The notes below the pieces were generated by a model that was given only the letters and a program-made list of their open reading frames with translations, had not been told where the DNA came from and searched no databases. A program made the translations under genes and the position numbers. Below, in pieces: positions 50,516 to 57,670 of a DNA stretch of 57,670 bases (its first letter is position 1; each line of letters opens with the position of its first letter). The stretch is taken from positions 1-57,670 of the forward strand of contig CAMCXS010000033.1 of NCBI GenBank assembly GCA_945883495.1, read 5' to 3'. This stretch comes from Akkermansia muciniphila. GTDB lineage: Bacteria > Verrucomicrobiota > Verrucomicrobiia > Verrucomicrobiales > DEV007.

Positions 50516-51751
50516 ATGCTTCCGGATCACGAAATCGGCGCCGCCCTGGACCAAGTTTTCCGCCAAAGCCGCCCACGCCTCCTCGCCTTCCTCGCCGCCC
50601 GCGCCGGAGGAGATTTAACCGCCGCCGAGGATGCCCTGAGTGATGCCTTTGCCGCCGCCTTGGACCAATGGTCTCACTCCGGCATCCCTCGGCAACCTGA
50701 AGCTTGGCTCATTTCCGTCGCCAAACGCCGGCTCATCGACGCGCAACGCCGCGGCGCGACCCGCTTAGCCGCCATGGATCGCCTCTCCCAAGCCCTCGAA
50801 GCCGCCTCCGCCGTCGTCGATGCCCCCGGAGAAATTCCAGATGAGCGCCTCAAGCTCTTCTTTGTCTGCGCCCACCCGGCCATCGATCCCGCCGTCCGCG
50901 CTCCCCTCATTTTGCAGACGATTCTCGGGCTGGAAGCGCAACAAATCGCCGGCCTTTTTCTCCTCACTCCGGCGGCCATGAGCCAACGCCTCGTCCGGGC
51001 CAAAACCAAAATCCGCGTGGCCGCGATCCCTTTCGCCGTCCCGCCCAAGGAGGAACTGGCGGGCCGTCTCGACGCGGTGCTCGATGCTCTTTACGCCGCA
51101 TTCACCCTGAGCGTCGATCAGGGAGCGTCCTCCCTGGCGCAGGAAGTGACCTGGCTCACTCAGATTCTGGTCCACCTGCTGCCGCATGAGCCAGAGACGC
51201 TTGGGTTGCTGGCCCTCATGCTCTTCGTCACCTCGCGTGCCCCAGCCCGCCGATCGCCAGACGGGCGTTTCATCTCCTTGCCCGACCAAGATCCCAGATT
51301 GTGGGACGATGCGCTGGCCAGCTCCGCCGAAGCCTTGCTGTTCCGGGCGGCTCGTGGGAAGCAGCCCGGCCGCTATCAACTGGAAGCAGCGATTCAAGCC
51401 GTCCACGCCGCCCGCCGCCGCACCGGCCGGATTGAGTGGGACGCAATTTGCGCTCTCTACGCCCAACTCACCGCGCTCACGGCTTCCGTCGGCGCCAGGG
51501 TCGCCTGGGCCTTGGCCCTCCTGGAGGCAGGCCACCACGCGTCCAGCGAGCGCCTCCTCCGGTCGCTGGACGCCGCGCTGCTCCGGGATCACCAGCCGTA
51601 CTGGGCCGCCTGCGCCCGCATTCAAGAGGCTCTCGGACAGAGCTCCGAAGCCCTCGCGGCCTACCGCCGGGCCGCATCCCTGGCGGTGGATCCGGCCACG
51701 AAGCAATGGCTGGAGGACCGGGCGCGACGCCTAGAGAAAGAAGTGCCTTGA
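50516..51751 (+). CDS. ECF sigma factor, ECF42-type, with C-terminal extension
   Basis: A 411-residue sigma-70 family protein. Region 2 is at the N-terminus (QSRPRLLAFLAARAGGDLTAAEDALSDAFAAALDQW), with PEAWLISVAKRRLIDAQRR, and region 4 at about residues 130-165 (QTILGLEAQQIAGLFLLTPAAMSQRLVRAKTKIR). The long C-terminal part (about 190-411) is a TPR-like helical domain (DUF6596 type: LDALYAAFTLS, RLWDDALASSAEALLF, IQEALGQSSEALAAYRRAA). This extension replaces an anti-sigma factor in ECF42 proteins. ATG at 50516 is preferred; a TTG lies two codons upstream. Confidence 0.88.
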   Translation: MLPDHEIGAALDQVFRQSRPRLLAFLAARAGGDLTAAEDALSDAFAAALDQWSHSGIPRQPEAWLISVAKRRLIDAQRRGATRLAAMDRLSQALEAASAVVDAPGEIPDERLKLFFVCAHPAIDPAVRAPLILQTILGLEAQQIAGLFLLTPAAMSQRLVRAKTKIRVAAIPFAVPPKEELAGRLDAVLDALYAAFTLSVDQGASSLAQEVTWLTQILVHLLPHEPETLGLLALMLFVTSRAPARRSPDGRFISLPDQDPRLWDDALASSAEALLFRAARGKQPGRYQLEAAIQAVHAARRRTGRIEWDAICALYAQLTALTASVGARVAWALALLEAGHHASSERLLRSLDAALLRDHQPYWAACARIQEALGQSSEALAAYRRAASLAVDPATKQWLEDRARRLEKEVP

Positions 51752-51754
51752 GCA

Positions 51755-51783
51755 TTGGACGCGCCTTGGACTCCCGCTATGCT
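51755..51783 (+). promoter_or_regulatory. Promoter for the 51790 gene, leaderless layout
   Basis: TTGGAC (51755-51760), a 17-bp spacer and TATGCT (51778-51783). The ATG at 51790 is 6 nt past the -10 box, so the first base of the mRNA should be at or next to the A of the ATG. Confidence 0.6.
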
Positions 51784-51789
51784 GGCCGC

Positions 51790-53004
51790 ATGGGTCTGCG
51801 CTCAATCGTTCTCAGCTCCATCATCGCCTGGCTCACCTGCTGCCAGGCCGCTGAAGTTGAGGGTCCCAACTACATTCTCGGCACCCAGGCGATCGGCGGC
51901 AAATACCAGTTCACCAGCGAGCATCCTCTCATCGAATCCGCGCGGGTGATCTTGGAAATGGGGGCGACCACGATGAAATTCGCGCTCGGCCGGGGAGGCT
52001 ATGATGACCCGGGATCCAACTCCCTGGCCACCCTGGCCAAAGAAAACCCGGCGTATCGCAAAGTCTTCGATCTGCCCTTCGCCCACTATCAGATCTGGGC
52101 CAACGCGGCTCAGGAAGCCAACTGGAAAGATGGACTTTCCCCACTCCACTCCGCTCACGAATACCAGGAACTATACGATCTCACCGCCTATCTGCTCACG
52201 GCCTATAGCGGCACGGGAAAACAATTCTTTCTGGGCCACTGGGAAGGCGACAACATGCTCCGGGGGGATATCAGTACGGACGGGGATGCCAAGATGTCCC
52301 CGACGCGGGTCCAAGGTTTCATCGATTGGCTTCAGGTCCGCCAACGCGCGGTCGATGACGCCAAACGGGACACTCCCCACGCAAATGTCGAGGTTTGGCA
52401 CTACACGGAGGTGAATCATCCCACCATTTCCCTGCGTGGAGATCGCCCAACTCTCACCAATCGCGTCTTGCCACATGTAGCGGTCGATTTCGTCTCCTAT
52501 TCCGCCTATGATGCCAGCGACGATCCGGAGATCCTGAAAGCTTCCCTTGACTATATAGAGAGCAAACTCGCGCCCAAGCCCGCCATCTCAGGGAAACGCG
52601 TGTTCATTGGGGAGTATGGCTTCAAGACATTCGACGCCGGCCAAGTCTTCAACACTCCAGAGCGGCAAAACGAACGCTGCTTGGCGGTCATTCAAGCAGG
52701 GCTCGAATGGGGCTGCCCGTTTATTCTCTATTGGGAACTCTACAACAACGAGATCGATGCCGCTGGAAAGCACCGCGGCTTCTGGATGATCGATCACAGA
52801 GGCGTGCCCCAACCAGTTTACGAAACGCATCGCGCCTACTACGCTTGGGCGCGCCAACTCACCGAATCCGTCGCCAAGAAAACGGGCAAGCCGCCGTCCC
52901 TGGACGAGTTCCGCGTCGCGGCGATCGAGTATATCTCGCGCTACCGCAGCGGCCTCCGTCCGGTTCCGCCTGGCGCTAGGCCAGACGGAAGCCAACGAAA
53001 CTGA
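51790..53004 (+). CDS. Exported TIM-barrel-like protein, possible glycoside hydrolase
   Basis: A 404-residue protein with a signal peptide (LRSIVLSSIIAWLTCCQAA; a possible lipobox at the C pair). The sequence shows alternating strands and helices with FFLGHWEGDNM, VEVWHYTEVNHPT, VDFVSYSAYDASDDPEILKASLDYIESKL, VFIGEYGFKTF and FILYWELYNNE, reminiscent of clan GH-A enzymes, in which acidic residues at the ends of strands 4 and 7 (here perhaps GEYG) are catalytic. No exact family is recognised. It overlaps no other real gene; the open frame upstream lies inside the sigma factor gene. Confidence 0.65.
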   Translation: MGLRSIVLSSIIAWLTCCQAAEVEGPNYILGTQAIGGKYQFTSEHPLIESARVILEMGATTMKFALGRGGYDDPGSNSLATLAKENPAYRKVFDLPFAHYQIWANAAQEANWKDGLSPLHSAHEYQELYDLTAYLLTAYSGTGKQFFLGHWEGDNMLRGDISTDGDAKMSPTRVQGFIDWLQVRQRAVDDAKRDTPHANVEVWHYTEVNHPTISLRGDRPTLTNRVLPHVAVDFVSYSAYDASDDPEILKASLDYIESKLAPKPAISGKRVFIGEYGFKTFDAGQVFNTPERQNERCLAVIQAGLEWGCPFILYWELYNNEIDAAGKHRGFWMIDHRGVPQPVYETHRAYYAWARQLTESVAKKTGKPPSLDEFRVAAIEYISRYRSGLRPVPPGARPDGSQRN

Positions 53005-53014
53005 AAAACGGAAA

Positions 53015-54112
53015 TCAACGGACGACGCGCGCGCCGCCGCCTTCGACCACCTTGGTGACCTCAGCCAAGCTCGCCATCGTGGTATCGCCGGGCGTCGTCA
53101 TGGCCAATGCGCCGTGAGCCGCTCCATACTCCACCGCTTTGTGCGGATCATTCCACTGGAGGAATCCGTAAACCAAACCGGAGGCAAAGCTGTCGCCGCC
53201 GCCGACCCGGTCCATGATCTCCAGGCGATCGCGCTGAGTGGCGGGGTAGAAGTTTCCATCGTGCCAGCAGATGGCGCCCCAATCGTTGATCGTGGCGCTA
53301 TGCACTTCACGCAGAGTGGTCGCGGTGACCTTGAAGTTTGGGAACTCCTTGACCGCCGTCTCGATCATCTTCTTGAAGTTCTCCACTTCGATGCCGCTGA
53401 CGTTGTGATCCACACCTTCCACCTCGAAGCCGAGGGACGCCGTGAAATCCTCTTCATTGCCGATCATGACATCGACATATTTGGCGATCTCCCGGTTCAC
53501 TTCTTGCGCCTTCTTCAGACCGCCGATCGACTTCCACAAAGAAGGACGGTAGTTCAAATCATACGAAACGATCGTGCCATGCTTGCGAGCGGCTTGGCAG
53601 GCCTCGATCGTGAGTTCCGCCGTGGTCTCGGAAAGCGCGGCAAAGATGCCACCGGTGTGGAACCAACGGACGCCGTCCTTGCCGAAAATACCATCCCAAT
53701 CAATGTCTCCCGGCTTCATTTGCGAAGCGGCGGTGTTGCCCCGGTCCGGACAACCCACGGCACCGCGAATGCCGAATCCGCGCTCGGTGAAGTTCAACCC
53801 GTTGCGCACCGTGCGGCCGATGCCGTCGTAGTTCTTCCACTGGATATATCGCGTGTCGATCCCGCCTTGAAGGATGAAATCTTCAATAAGGCGGCCCACT
53901 GGGTTATCGGCAAACGCGGTCACCACGGCTCCCCGCAAACCGAAGCACCGGCGCAGGCCACGAGCCACGTTGTATTCTCCTCCACCTTCCCAAGCTTGAA
54001 AGGTGCGGGTGGTATGCACCCGGCCTTCACCGGGATCAAGTCGGAGCATCACCTCGCCGAGCGAGACGCAGTCGAACAGACAATCTTTAGAGGGACGGAT
54101 ATCGAGGGCCAT
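53015..54112 (-). CDS. PfkB-family sugar kinase, 2-keto-3-deoxygluconate kinase-like
   Basis: A 365-residue ribokinase-fold enzyme. It has SLGEVMLRLDPGEGRVHTTRTFQAWEGGGEYNVARGL near the N-terminus (substrate Gly-Gly motif) and the PfkB signature DRVGGGDSFASGLVYG (catalytic Asp in GGGDS, about residue 305). The start pattern is like KdgK, which phosphorylates 2-keto-3-deoxygluconate in uronate breakdown, but other sugars are possible. It follows the dehydrogenase gene by 16 nt on the same strand and is probably co-transcribed with it. Confidence 0.8.
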   Translation of the reverse strand: MALDIRPSKDCLFDCVSLGEVMLRLDPGEGRVHTTRTFQAWEGGGEYNVARGLRRCFGLRGAVVTAFADNPVGRLIEDFILQGGIDTRYIQWKNYDGIGRTVRNGLNFTERGFGIRGAVGCPDRGNTAASQMKPGDIDWDGIFGKDGVRWFHTGGIFAALSETTAELTIEACQAARKHGTIVSYDLNYRPSLWKSIGGLKKAQEVNREIAKYVDVMIGNEEDFTASLGFEVEGVDHNVSGIEVENFKKMIETAVKEFPNFKVTATTLREVHSATINDWGAICWHDGNFYPATQRDRLEIMDRVGGGDSFASGLVYGFLQWNDPHKAVEYGAAHGALAMTTPGDTTMASLAEVTKVVEGGGARVVR

Positions 54113-54128
54113 ATTGCTTATCTTCTAT

Positions 54129-55097
54129 TCAGAACTTGTTCGCTTGGATAAAATCCGCATCGCCCTTGAGATAATTGATCAAGTTGGCGGTGGCGCGTCC
54201 CGCTTGGCGGACGACGCTTTCATAGGTGCGGGAACCGATGTGCGAGGTAATCACGCAATTGGGCGCGCGCAGCAACACGTGATCCGGCTTGGGCGGTTCT
54301 TCGTCGAGGACGTCCGTCCCGTACCCGCCGATCTTCCCGGCCGCGAGCGCCTCCGCCATATCTTCGCTGACCACCAGTTCGCCCCGGGCGCAATTGAGGA
54401 CCACGGCGGTGTCCTTCATGTTCGCGATCGTCTCCTTGTTGATCATGCCGCGGGTCTCCTCGCTCAAAAAGCAGTGCAGGGAGATGACGTCCGCTTGGCG
54501 CAAGACTTCGTCCATCGTAGCGCAGCGCGTGATCCCGTGCTCTTGGGCAAAGGCTTCGTCCCAATAAATATCATACGCGATCACCGGCATGCCGAACGCC
54601 TTGGCGCGGGTGGCGACTTCCTTGCCGATCCGGCCCAACCCGATGATCCCCATGGTTTGGCCCAGGATTTCATGCCCCGTGATCCGCTTCCACTCTCCGT
54701 TGCGCGCCGCGGCGCCGACGGTGACGATGTGTTTGCTGATCGCCAGCAAGAGCCCAAACGTGTGCTCCGCCACCGTCGTGTGGTTCACCCCCGGCGTGAA
54801 CAGGACCGGAATCTTCTTCGAGGTGGCGTATTCGACATCGATCTTGTCGAGCCCGATTCCGTATTTGCTGATGACCTTGAGACGGGGCAACGATTTGTCG
54901 ATCACCGCCTGGGTGATGGCATCATCCCCGCAGAGAAAGGCGTCGAACTCACCGGCCAATTCCAACATGCGGCTTTCCGGAAGGGGGCCCCGTTCCCGGA
55001 CGATTTCAAATCCTTGGCCTTCGAGCAAGGTGTGGTGCGGGCCAGGCGTGTCCTGGAACGACGTGGTCGTGAGCAATACGCGAGTTGGGCTTGTCAT
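54129..55097 (-). CDS. D-2-hydroxyacid dehydrogenase (SerA/GyaR-like)
   Basis: A 322-residue NAD(P)-dependent dehydrogenase. The Rossmann motif MGIIGLGRIGKEVATRAKAFGMPVIAYD (GXGXXG) is at about residues 150-177. The catalytic Arg is in VLNCARGELV and the Glu in LDEEPPK, with a His in SHIGSRTYES. ISKYGIGLDKID is typical of phosphoglycerate, glyoxylate or hydroxypyruvate reductases. Coupling with a KDG-like kinase suggests a role in sugar-acid metabolism. Confidence 0.85.
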   Translation of the reverse strand: MTSPTRVLLTTTSFQDTPGPHHTLLEGQGFEIVRERGPLPESRMLELAGEFDAFLCGDDAITQAVIDKSLPRLKVISKYGIGLDKIDVEYATSKKIPVLFTPGVNHTTVAEHTFGLLLAISKHIVTVGAAARNGEWKRITGHEILGQTMGIIGLGRIGKEVATRAKAFGMPVIAYDIYWDEAFAQEHGITRCATMDEVLRQADVISLHCFLSEETRGMINKETIANMKDTAVVLNCARGELVVSEDMAEALAAGKIGGYGTDVLDEEPPKPDHVLLRAPNCVITSHIGSRTYESVVRQAGRATANLINYLKGDADFIQANKF

Positions 55098-55109
55098 GGC
55101 AGGCGGGCA

Positions 55110-55138
55110 GGTTTAGCTGGAGAATCGGGGAATTTCAA
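55110..55138 (-). promoter_or_regulatory. Promoter of the dehydrogenase-kinase operon
   Basis: On the minus strand TTGAAA (55138-55133), a 17-bp spacer and TAAACC (55115-55110), 12 nt before the ATG at 55097. It lies in the 57-bp gap shared with the divergent small gene at 55155. Confidence 0.5.
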
Positions 55139-55154
55139 ACGTTGGTTTCAGGGA

Positions 55155-55424
55155 ATGCGCGGCGAGCTTACGAATGAGGAAGGCGAAGAGGAACGGAATC
55201 TCGGTCCGCAACCGATCGCCCGTCTCCTCGAAGAATTGGGGCTGAGCCACCATGACGTGGTCGCCGCGTCCACGGAGCAGATCACCCACAAGATGGTGGC
55301 CAAAGCCGGCAAGGGCCGCCGCCTCTCCCGGAAAGTCCAGGTGAAGATCCTCAATGCGGTCAACGCCGCCACCAAACAGCGCTTCGGCCTCTCCGAGCTC
55401 TTCAACTACACCGGCCGGGTGTGA
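55155..55424 (+). CDS. Small conserved-looking protein of unknown function
   Basis: An 89-residue basic, helical protein (PIARLLEELGLSHHDVVAASTEQITHKMVAKAGKGRRLSRKVQVKILNAVNAATKQRFGLSELFNY). The layout of short helices, with 'LGLSHHDVVAASTEQITHKMV' followed by 'LSRKVQVKILNAVN', resembles a helix-turn-helix DNA-binding protein. A GGGA sequence lies just before the ATG. The same frame is open far upstream across the antisense of the dehydrogenase, but that part has no protein-like features. The FAD oxidoreductase gene starts 3 nt later, so the two are an operon. Confidence 0.65.
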   Translation: MRGELTNEEGEEERNLGPQPIARLLEELGLSHHDVVAASTEQITHKMVAKAGKGRRLSRKVQVKILNAVNAATKQRFGLSELFNYTGRV

Positions 55425-55427
55425 TTC

Positions 55428-56426
55428 GTGAGCTCTCCGGATTACCTAGTCGCCGGCCAGGGACTTGCCGGGACGGTGTTCGCCCTCTCCGCCATCCAGC
55501 GCGGCCGCGCCGTCCTCGTGATCGATCCCGAGGAATCCAGCACGTGTTCCCGGGTCGCCGCCGGACTCATGAATCCAATCTCCGGCCCCCGGTTGGCCCT
55601 GGGAGAGAACGAGGAAACTCTCTGGAACGCGGCGAGCGGCTTTTACCGGCATTGGGAAGCAATCCTTGAGGCGCCCTTCTTCGAGGAACGCCCCATCCTC
55701 CGGCTCCTCACCGGCGCGGACCAAGCGGAGCGATGGGAGAAACGCCTCCGCGATCCCCGTTACGATGCCTGGCACGAGCCCTTGCCTCCAGAATGGGCGT
55801 CGCGCGCGCCTTTTGGCGGGTTCACCACGAAACGCTGCGGCCGTCTCCATACCGTGACCTTTCTGGACGCGGCCCGGACTTGGCTCCGGCAACGCGGCTC
55901 GTTCCGCACGGGAACCGTTCCGGAAGATACCGCCGCCGTCTGGTGCATTGGCCACGAACTGCGCCGCTCCGGCCCGTTCCGCGAAGTCCCAATCCGGCCC
56001 GCACGCGGCACGATCCTCACGATCCGCGCCCCGGAGTTCCGGGAAACCCGCATCGTCCACGCCGGGAAATGGATCGTGCCTGTGGGCCCGGACACCTATC
56101 GCGTGGGTTCGACCTATGAATGGAACCCGGCGGATGCGTTCCCTTCTCTGGAAGCCCGGGAAGAGCTGCGAACGTTCCTCGACGGATTTCTGGGCGGTTC
56201 CTGGGAACTGATCAACGAAGAGGCCGGCATCCGCCCCATGGCCAATCGGGGACTTCCGTTCTTGGGAAGCCACCCCACCCAGCCAAACCAGATCCTCTTC
56301 AACGGCCTGGGCTCCCGAGGCTCCCTCTTGGCTCCATGGTACGCCGGCCGGCTGCTGGATCATCTGGAGCTCGGCGCGCCGGATCAGTCGGATCTGACCG
56401 ATCCGTCGGATCCGCGGACAAACTAG
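55428..56426 (+). CDS. FAD-dependent oxidoreductase (DAO family)
   Basis: A 332-residue flavoprotein. The dinucleotide-binding motif YLVAGQGLAGTVFAL (GXGXXG, about residues 8-16) is followed by VLVIDPEE. Later LPFLGSHP and LFNGLGSRGSLLAPWYAG are typical of the D-amino-acid-oxidase/ThiO/MnmC-C group. It probably oxidises an amine or amino acid; the substrate is unknown. The last 15 residues (PDQSDLTDPSDPRTN) are encoded by degenerate GGATCNGTC repeats. Confidence 0.8.
   Translation: MSSPDYLVAGQGLAGTVFALSAIQRGRAVLVIDPEESSTCSRVAAGLMNPISGPRLALGENEETLWNAASGFYRHWEAILEAPFFEERPILRLLTGADQAERWEKRLRDPRYDAWHEPLPPEWASRAPFGGFTTKRCGRLHTVTFLDAARTWLRQRGSFRTGTVPEDTAAVWCIGHELRRSGPFREVPIRPARGTILTIRAPEFRETRIVHAGKWIVPVGPDTYRVGSTYEWNPADAFPSLEAREELRTFLDGFLGGSWELINEEAGIRPMANRGLPFLGSHPTQPNQILFNGLGSRGSLLAPWYAGRLLDHLELGAPDQSDLTDPSDPRTN
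56381..56417. repeat. Degenerate 8-10 bp repeat at the oxidoreductase 3' end
   Basis: GGATCAGTC GGATCTGACC GATCCGTC GGATCCGC forms a short simple repeat inside the last codons of the gene. It resembles the (GTCCGACCA)n tract in batB/C and the tract near 150-190. Confidence 0.45.
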
Positions 56427-56468
56427 CAGAACTCTTTCCGGCCGCATGGGTCTGTGCTAAGGACCCGC

Positions 56469-56867
56469 ATGGCACCTCTTCCACGATTCCGTTTCCTCCT
56501 GGCCCTCCTGCTCTGCGCCGCTGGGCTTCCGGGCTGTGTCACCTCGTCCCGCTTGCCCTCCGCCGCGTTGACCTTGTTGACCGCGCCGGAACCCACGCGG
56601 ATCCACTGCCGGCTCTACGACGATTTGGCCTTCGCCTCGGATCCCACTGGCGCCATCCCACTCTGGGAAGGCGACTCCATCGAAGCGGCCCTCCAAGCCG
56701 CCACCCAACTCGGCAAAAAGCAACGCCGCACCGACGTCACTTGGCGCGATCTCCCGTCCGCCGGCTACCGCCTCCCAGACGCCGCCTCCATCGCAAGGGT
56801 CCAAGCCGACTTCGCCACCCAAGGCCTCCACCTCGCCGTGGTCCCCAGCGACGCGCGGAGAGGTTGA
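56469..56867 (+). CDS. Small lipoprotein
   Basis: A 132-residue lipoprotein. The signal peptide (FRFLLALLLCAAGLPGC) ends in an LPGC lipobox near residue 23. The mature part is short, mixed and without a recognised family. ATG at 56469 is chosen; a GTG lies five codons upstream. The -10-like sequence GCTAAG lies only about 6 nt before the ATG. Confidence 0.6.
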   Translation: MAPLPRFRFLLALLLCAAGLPGCVTSSRLPSAALTLLTAPEPTRIHCRLYDDLAFASDPTGAIPLWEGDSIEAALQAATQLGKKQRRTDVTWRDLPSAGYRLPDAASIARVQADFATQGLHLAVVPSDARRG

Positions 56868-57000
56868 GGGTTGCGGGTTGAGAGGCCAAGAACGCGCCAG
56901 CGGGTTGGCGGGGCGGGCTCGTTCGGGCGCCACCCGTTCTCACCGAACCGCCAACTATCCCCAAGAAACCTCACGCACCGCCCTCTGATTCCTTCGACAC

Positions 57001-57483
57001 CGAGCCGCCTTTGACCGGGACCAGGAGCGATTTCTCCGGCGCCGCAGGCGATTTTTCCCACGCCGGAGCCCGTTTTCCCCTACGCCGCACGTCCTTTCTT
57101 CGAGGCTGACCCCGCACTTGCCCGGGCCTGCATCGCCTTTGCGCCGTTCCGGCTCCAATCCGCGGTTAGGAACACGGCCTGTTTTCGACCTCGCATCAGC
57201 TCCAGTCTGGGCTGCATCGCCTCTAGTCCGTGCGGCACTGCCTCAGGTCCGTGCGGCATCGACTTGAATCGATCTCGCACCGCCGCTAGCCGATCTCGAA
57301 CCGCAACGAGTCAACCCGGCCTTCCCTCTGCTTGATCCCGCATCGCCACGGGTCGCCCCGGCATCGCTGCCAGGCAATCCCGCGGCCCATGTCCCCAATC
57401 TCGCATGGCATTTGCGGAAGCTCGCACGGCATTTGTGCGAACTCGCATGCCATTTGCGGAAGCTCGCACCTCCTGTGCGCCCT
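57001..57483. repeat. Degenerate 21-bp periodic tract
   Basis: Gene-free DNA between 56868 and 57522. From about 57001 to 57483 the sequence falls into some 23 units of exactly 21 bp, with anchors at 57190, 57211, 57232, 57253, 57274, 57295 ... 57400, 57421, 57442, 57463. The last four units begin CTCGCA and are the most alike. The units to the left drift but keep register. On the minus strand the period reads as 7-residue repeats in several frames, for example VRDRLAA VRDRFKS MPHGPEA VPHGLEA MQPRLEL, interrupted by a stop at 57311. It looks like a decayed heptad-repeat gene or an intergenic minisatellite. Confidence 0.6.
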
Positions 57484-57522
57484 CATGCGCGCGGCTCGCT
57501 TGCGGGGTAATCCTGGGGGTCA

Positions 57523-57670
57523 ATGGATGGAGTTTCAGCCGCTTTTGACGTTGAGAAGATATTGCAGGAGATGTCTCCCAACGCCTCGGCGGCTGAGGCT
57601 TTCGCCAGAGGGTTCGGTTCCGGTGGGGTTGCCCTGATCAGCGATGGAACTTCCATGATCAAGAGCGCGG
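57523..57670 (+). CDS. Partial CDS at the right end, unknown function
   Basis: ATG at 57523 with GGGGGT 6 nt upstream, open to the end of the window (49 codons: MDGVSAAFDVEKILQEM...). The sequence has a helical start and a glycine-rich ARGFGSGGVALISDG stretch. It is too short to identify. Confidence 0.45.
   Translation, partial: MDGVSAAFDVEKILQEMSPNASAAEAFARGFGSGGVALISDGTSMIKSA

Noticed and set aside
54003-55424. 473-codon frame ending with the small gene at 55155
   Set aside because: Only the last 89 codons look like protein; the rest is antisense to the dehydrogenase and kinase genes. The gene was cut to 55155-55424.

Overview
The window looks like chromosomal DNA of a high-GC, Gram-negative member of the Verrucomicrobiota (PVC group). 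The evidence is indirect: an lpxC/fabZ fusion upstream of lpxA, a Bat operon with fused batB/C and batD/E genes, an SHD1-type protein, secreted FG-GAP/sialidase and subtilisin/P-domain proteins, and dispersed 8-9 bp microsatellites. No rRNA or other marker gene is present, so the phylum call is an inference.

Layout. 1-3.9 kb (minus): ABC ATPase, HAD phosphatase, an orphan ParA with a partner of unknown function, and a VOC protein. 4-13.6 kb (plus): a secreted Ig-like/FnIII protein, a lipase-maturation-factor homologue, a secreted FG-GAP/sialidase protein and a run of small unknown genes. 13.8-22 kb (minus): an MTH1-like Nudix hydrolase, a large kexin-like secreted protease, lpxC/fabZ-lpxA, a Uma2-type nuclease and a Na+/Ca2+ exchanger. 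22-34.7 kb (plus): a Kef-type antiporter, then a PPIase / lipoprotein / BatA / BatB-C / BatD-E / LemA / DUF3137 / pseudouridine synthase run, probably one envelope-stress operon. 34.7-37.1 kb: a small unknown protein, an alpha/beta hydrolase and a DUF808 membrane protein.

37.1-48.5 kb is the mobile part. An intact tRNA-Cys gene (48487-48557, minus) is the attachment site. Its 3' end is repeated at 38048-38070 and 37135-37155. The two intervals are tandem integrative elements. The outer one (about 0.9 kb) carries only a toxin-antitoxin pair. The inner one (about 10.4 kb) carries a tyrosine integrase, an XRE regulator, small and large terminase subunits, a phage O-like replication protein with a striking hairpin inside its gene, a serine recombinase, a YqaE-SHD1 membrane protein and four unknown genes. 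It has no portal, capsid or tail genes. This set resembles a phage satellite. Repeated TGTGTCCCA boxes lie inside the ends of both elements, and a TGTCGATAT box is shared by the XRE intergenic region and the terS promoter.

48.8-57.7 kb is again ordinary chromosome: a glycosyltransferase, a YCII(DGPF)/ECF42-type sigma pair, a secreted TIM-barrel-like protein, a PfkB sugar kinase and 2-hydroxyacid dehydrogenase operon, a small unknown gene, an FAD oxidoreductase, a lipoprotein, about 480 bp of DNA with exact 21-bp periodicity, and the start of one more gene that runs off the end.

Several promoters place the -10 box only 6-9 nt before the start codon, which suggests that very short or absent 5' leaders are common here.
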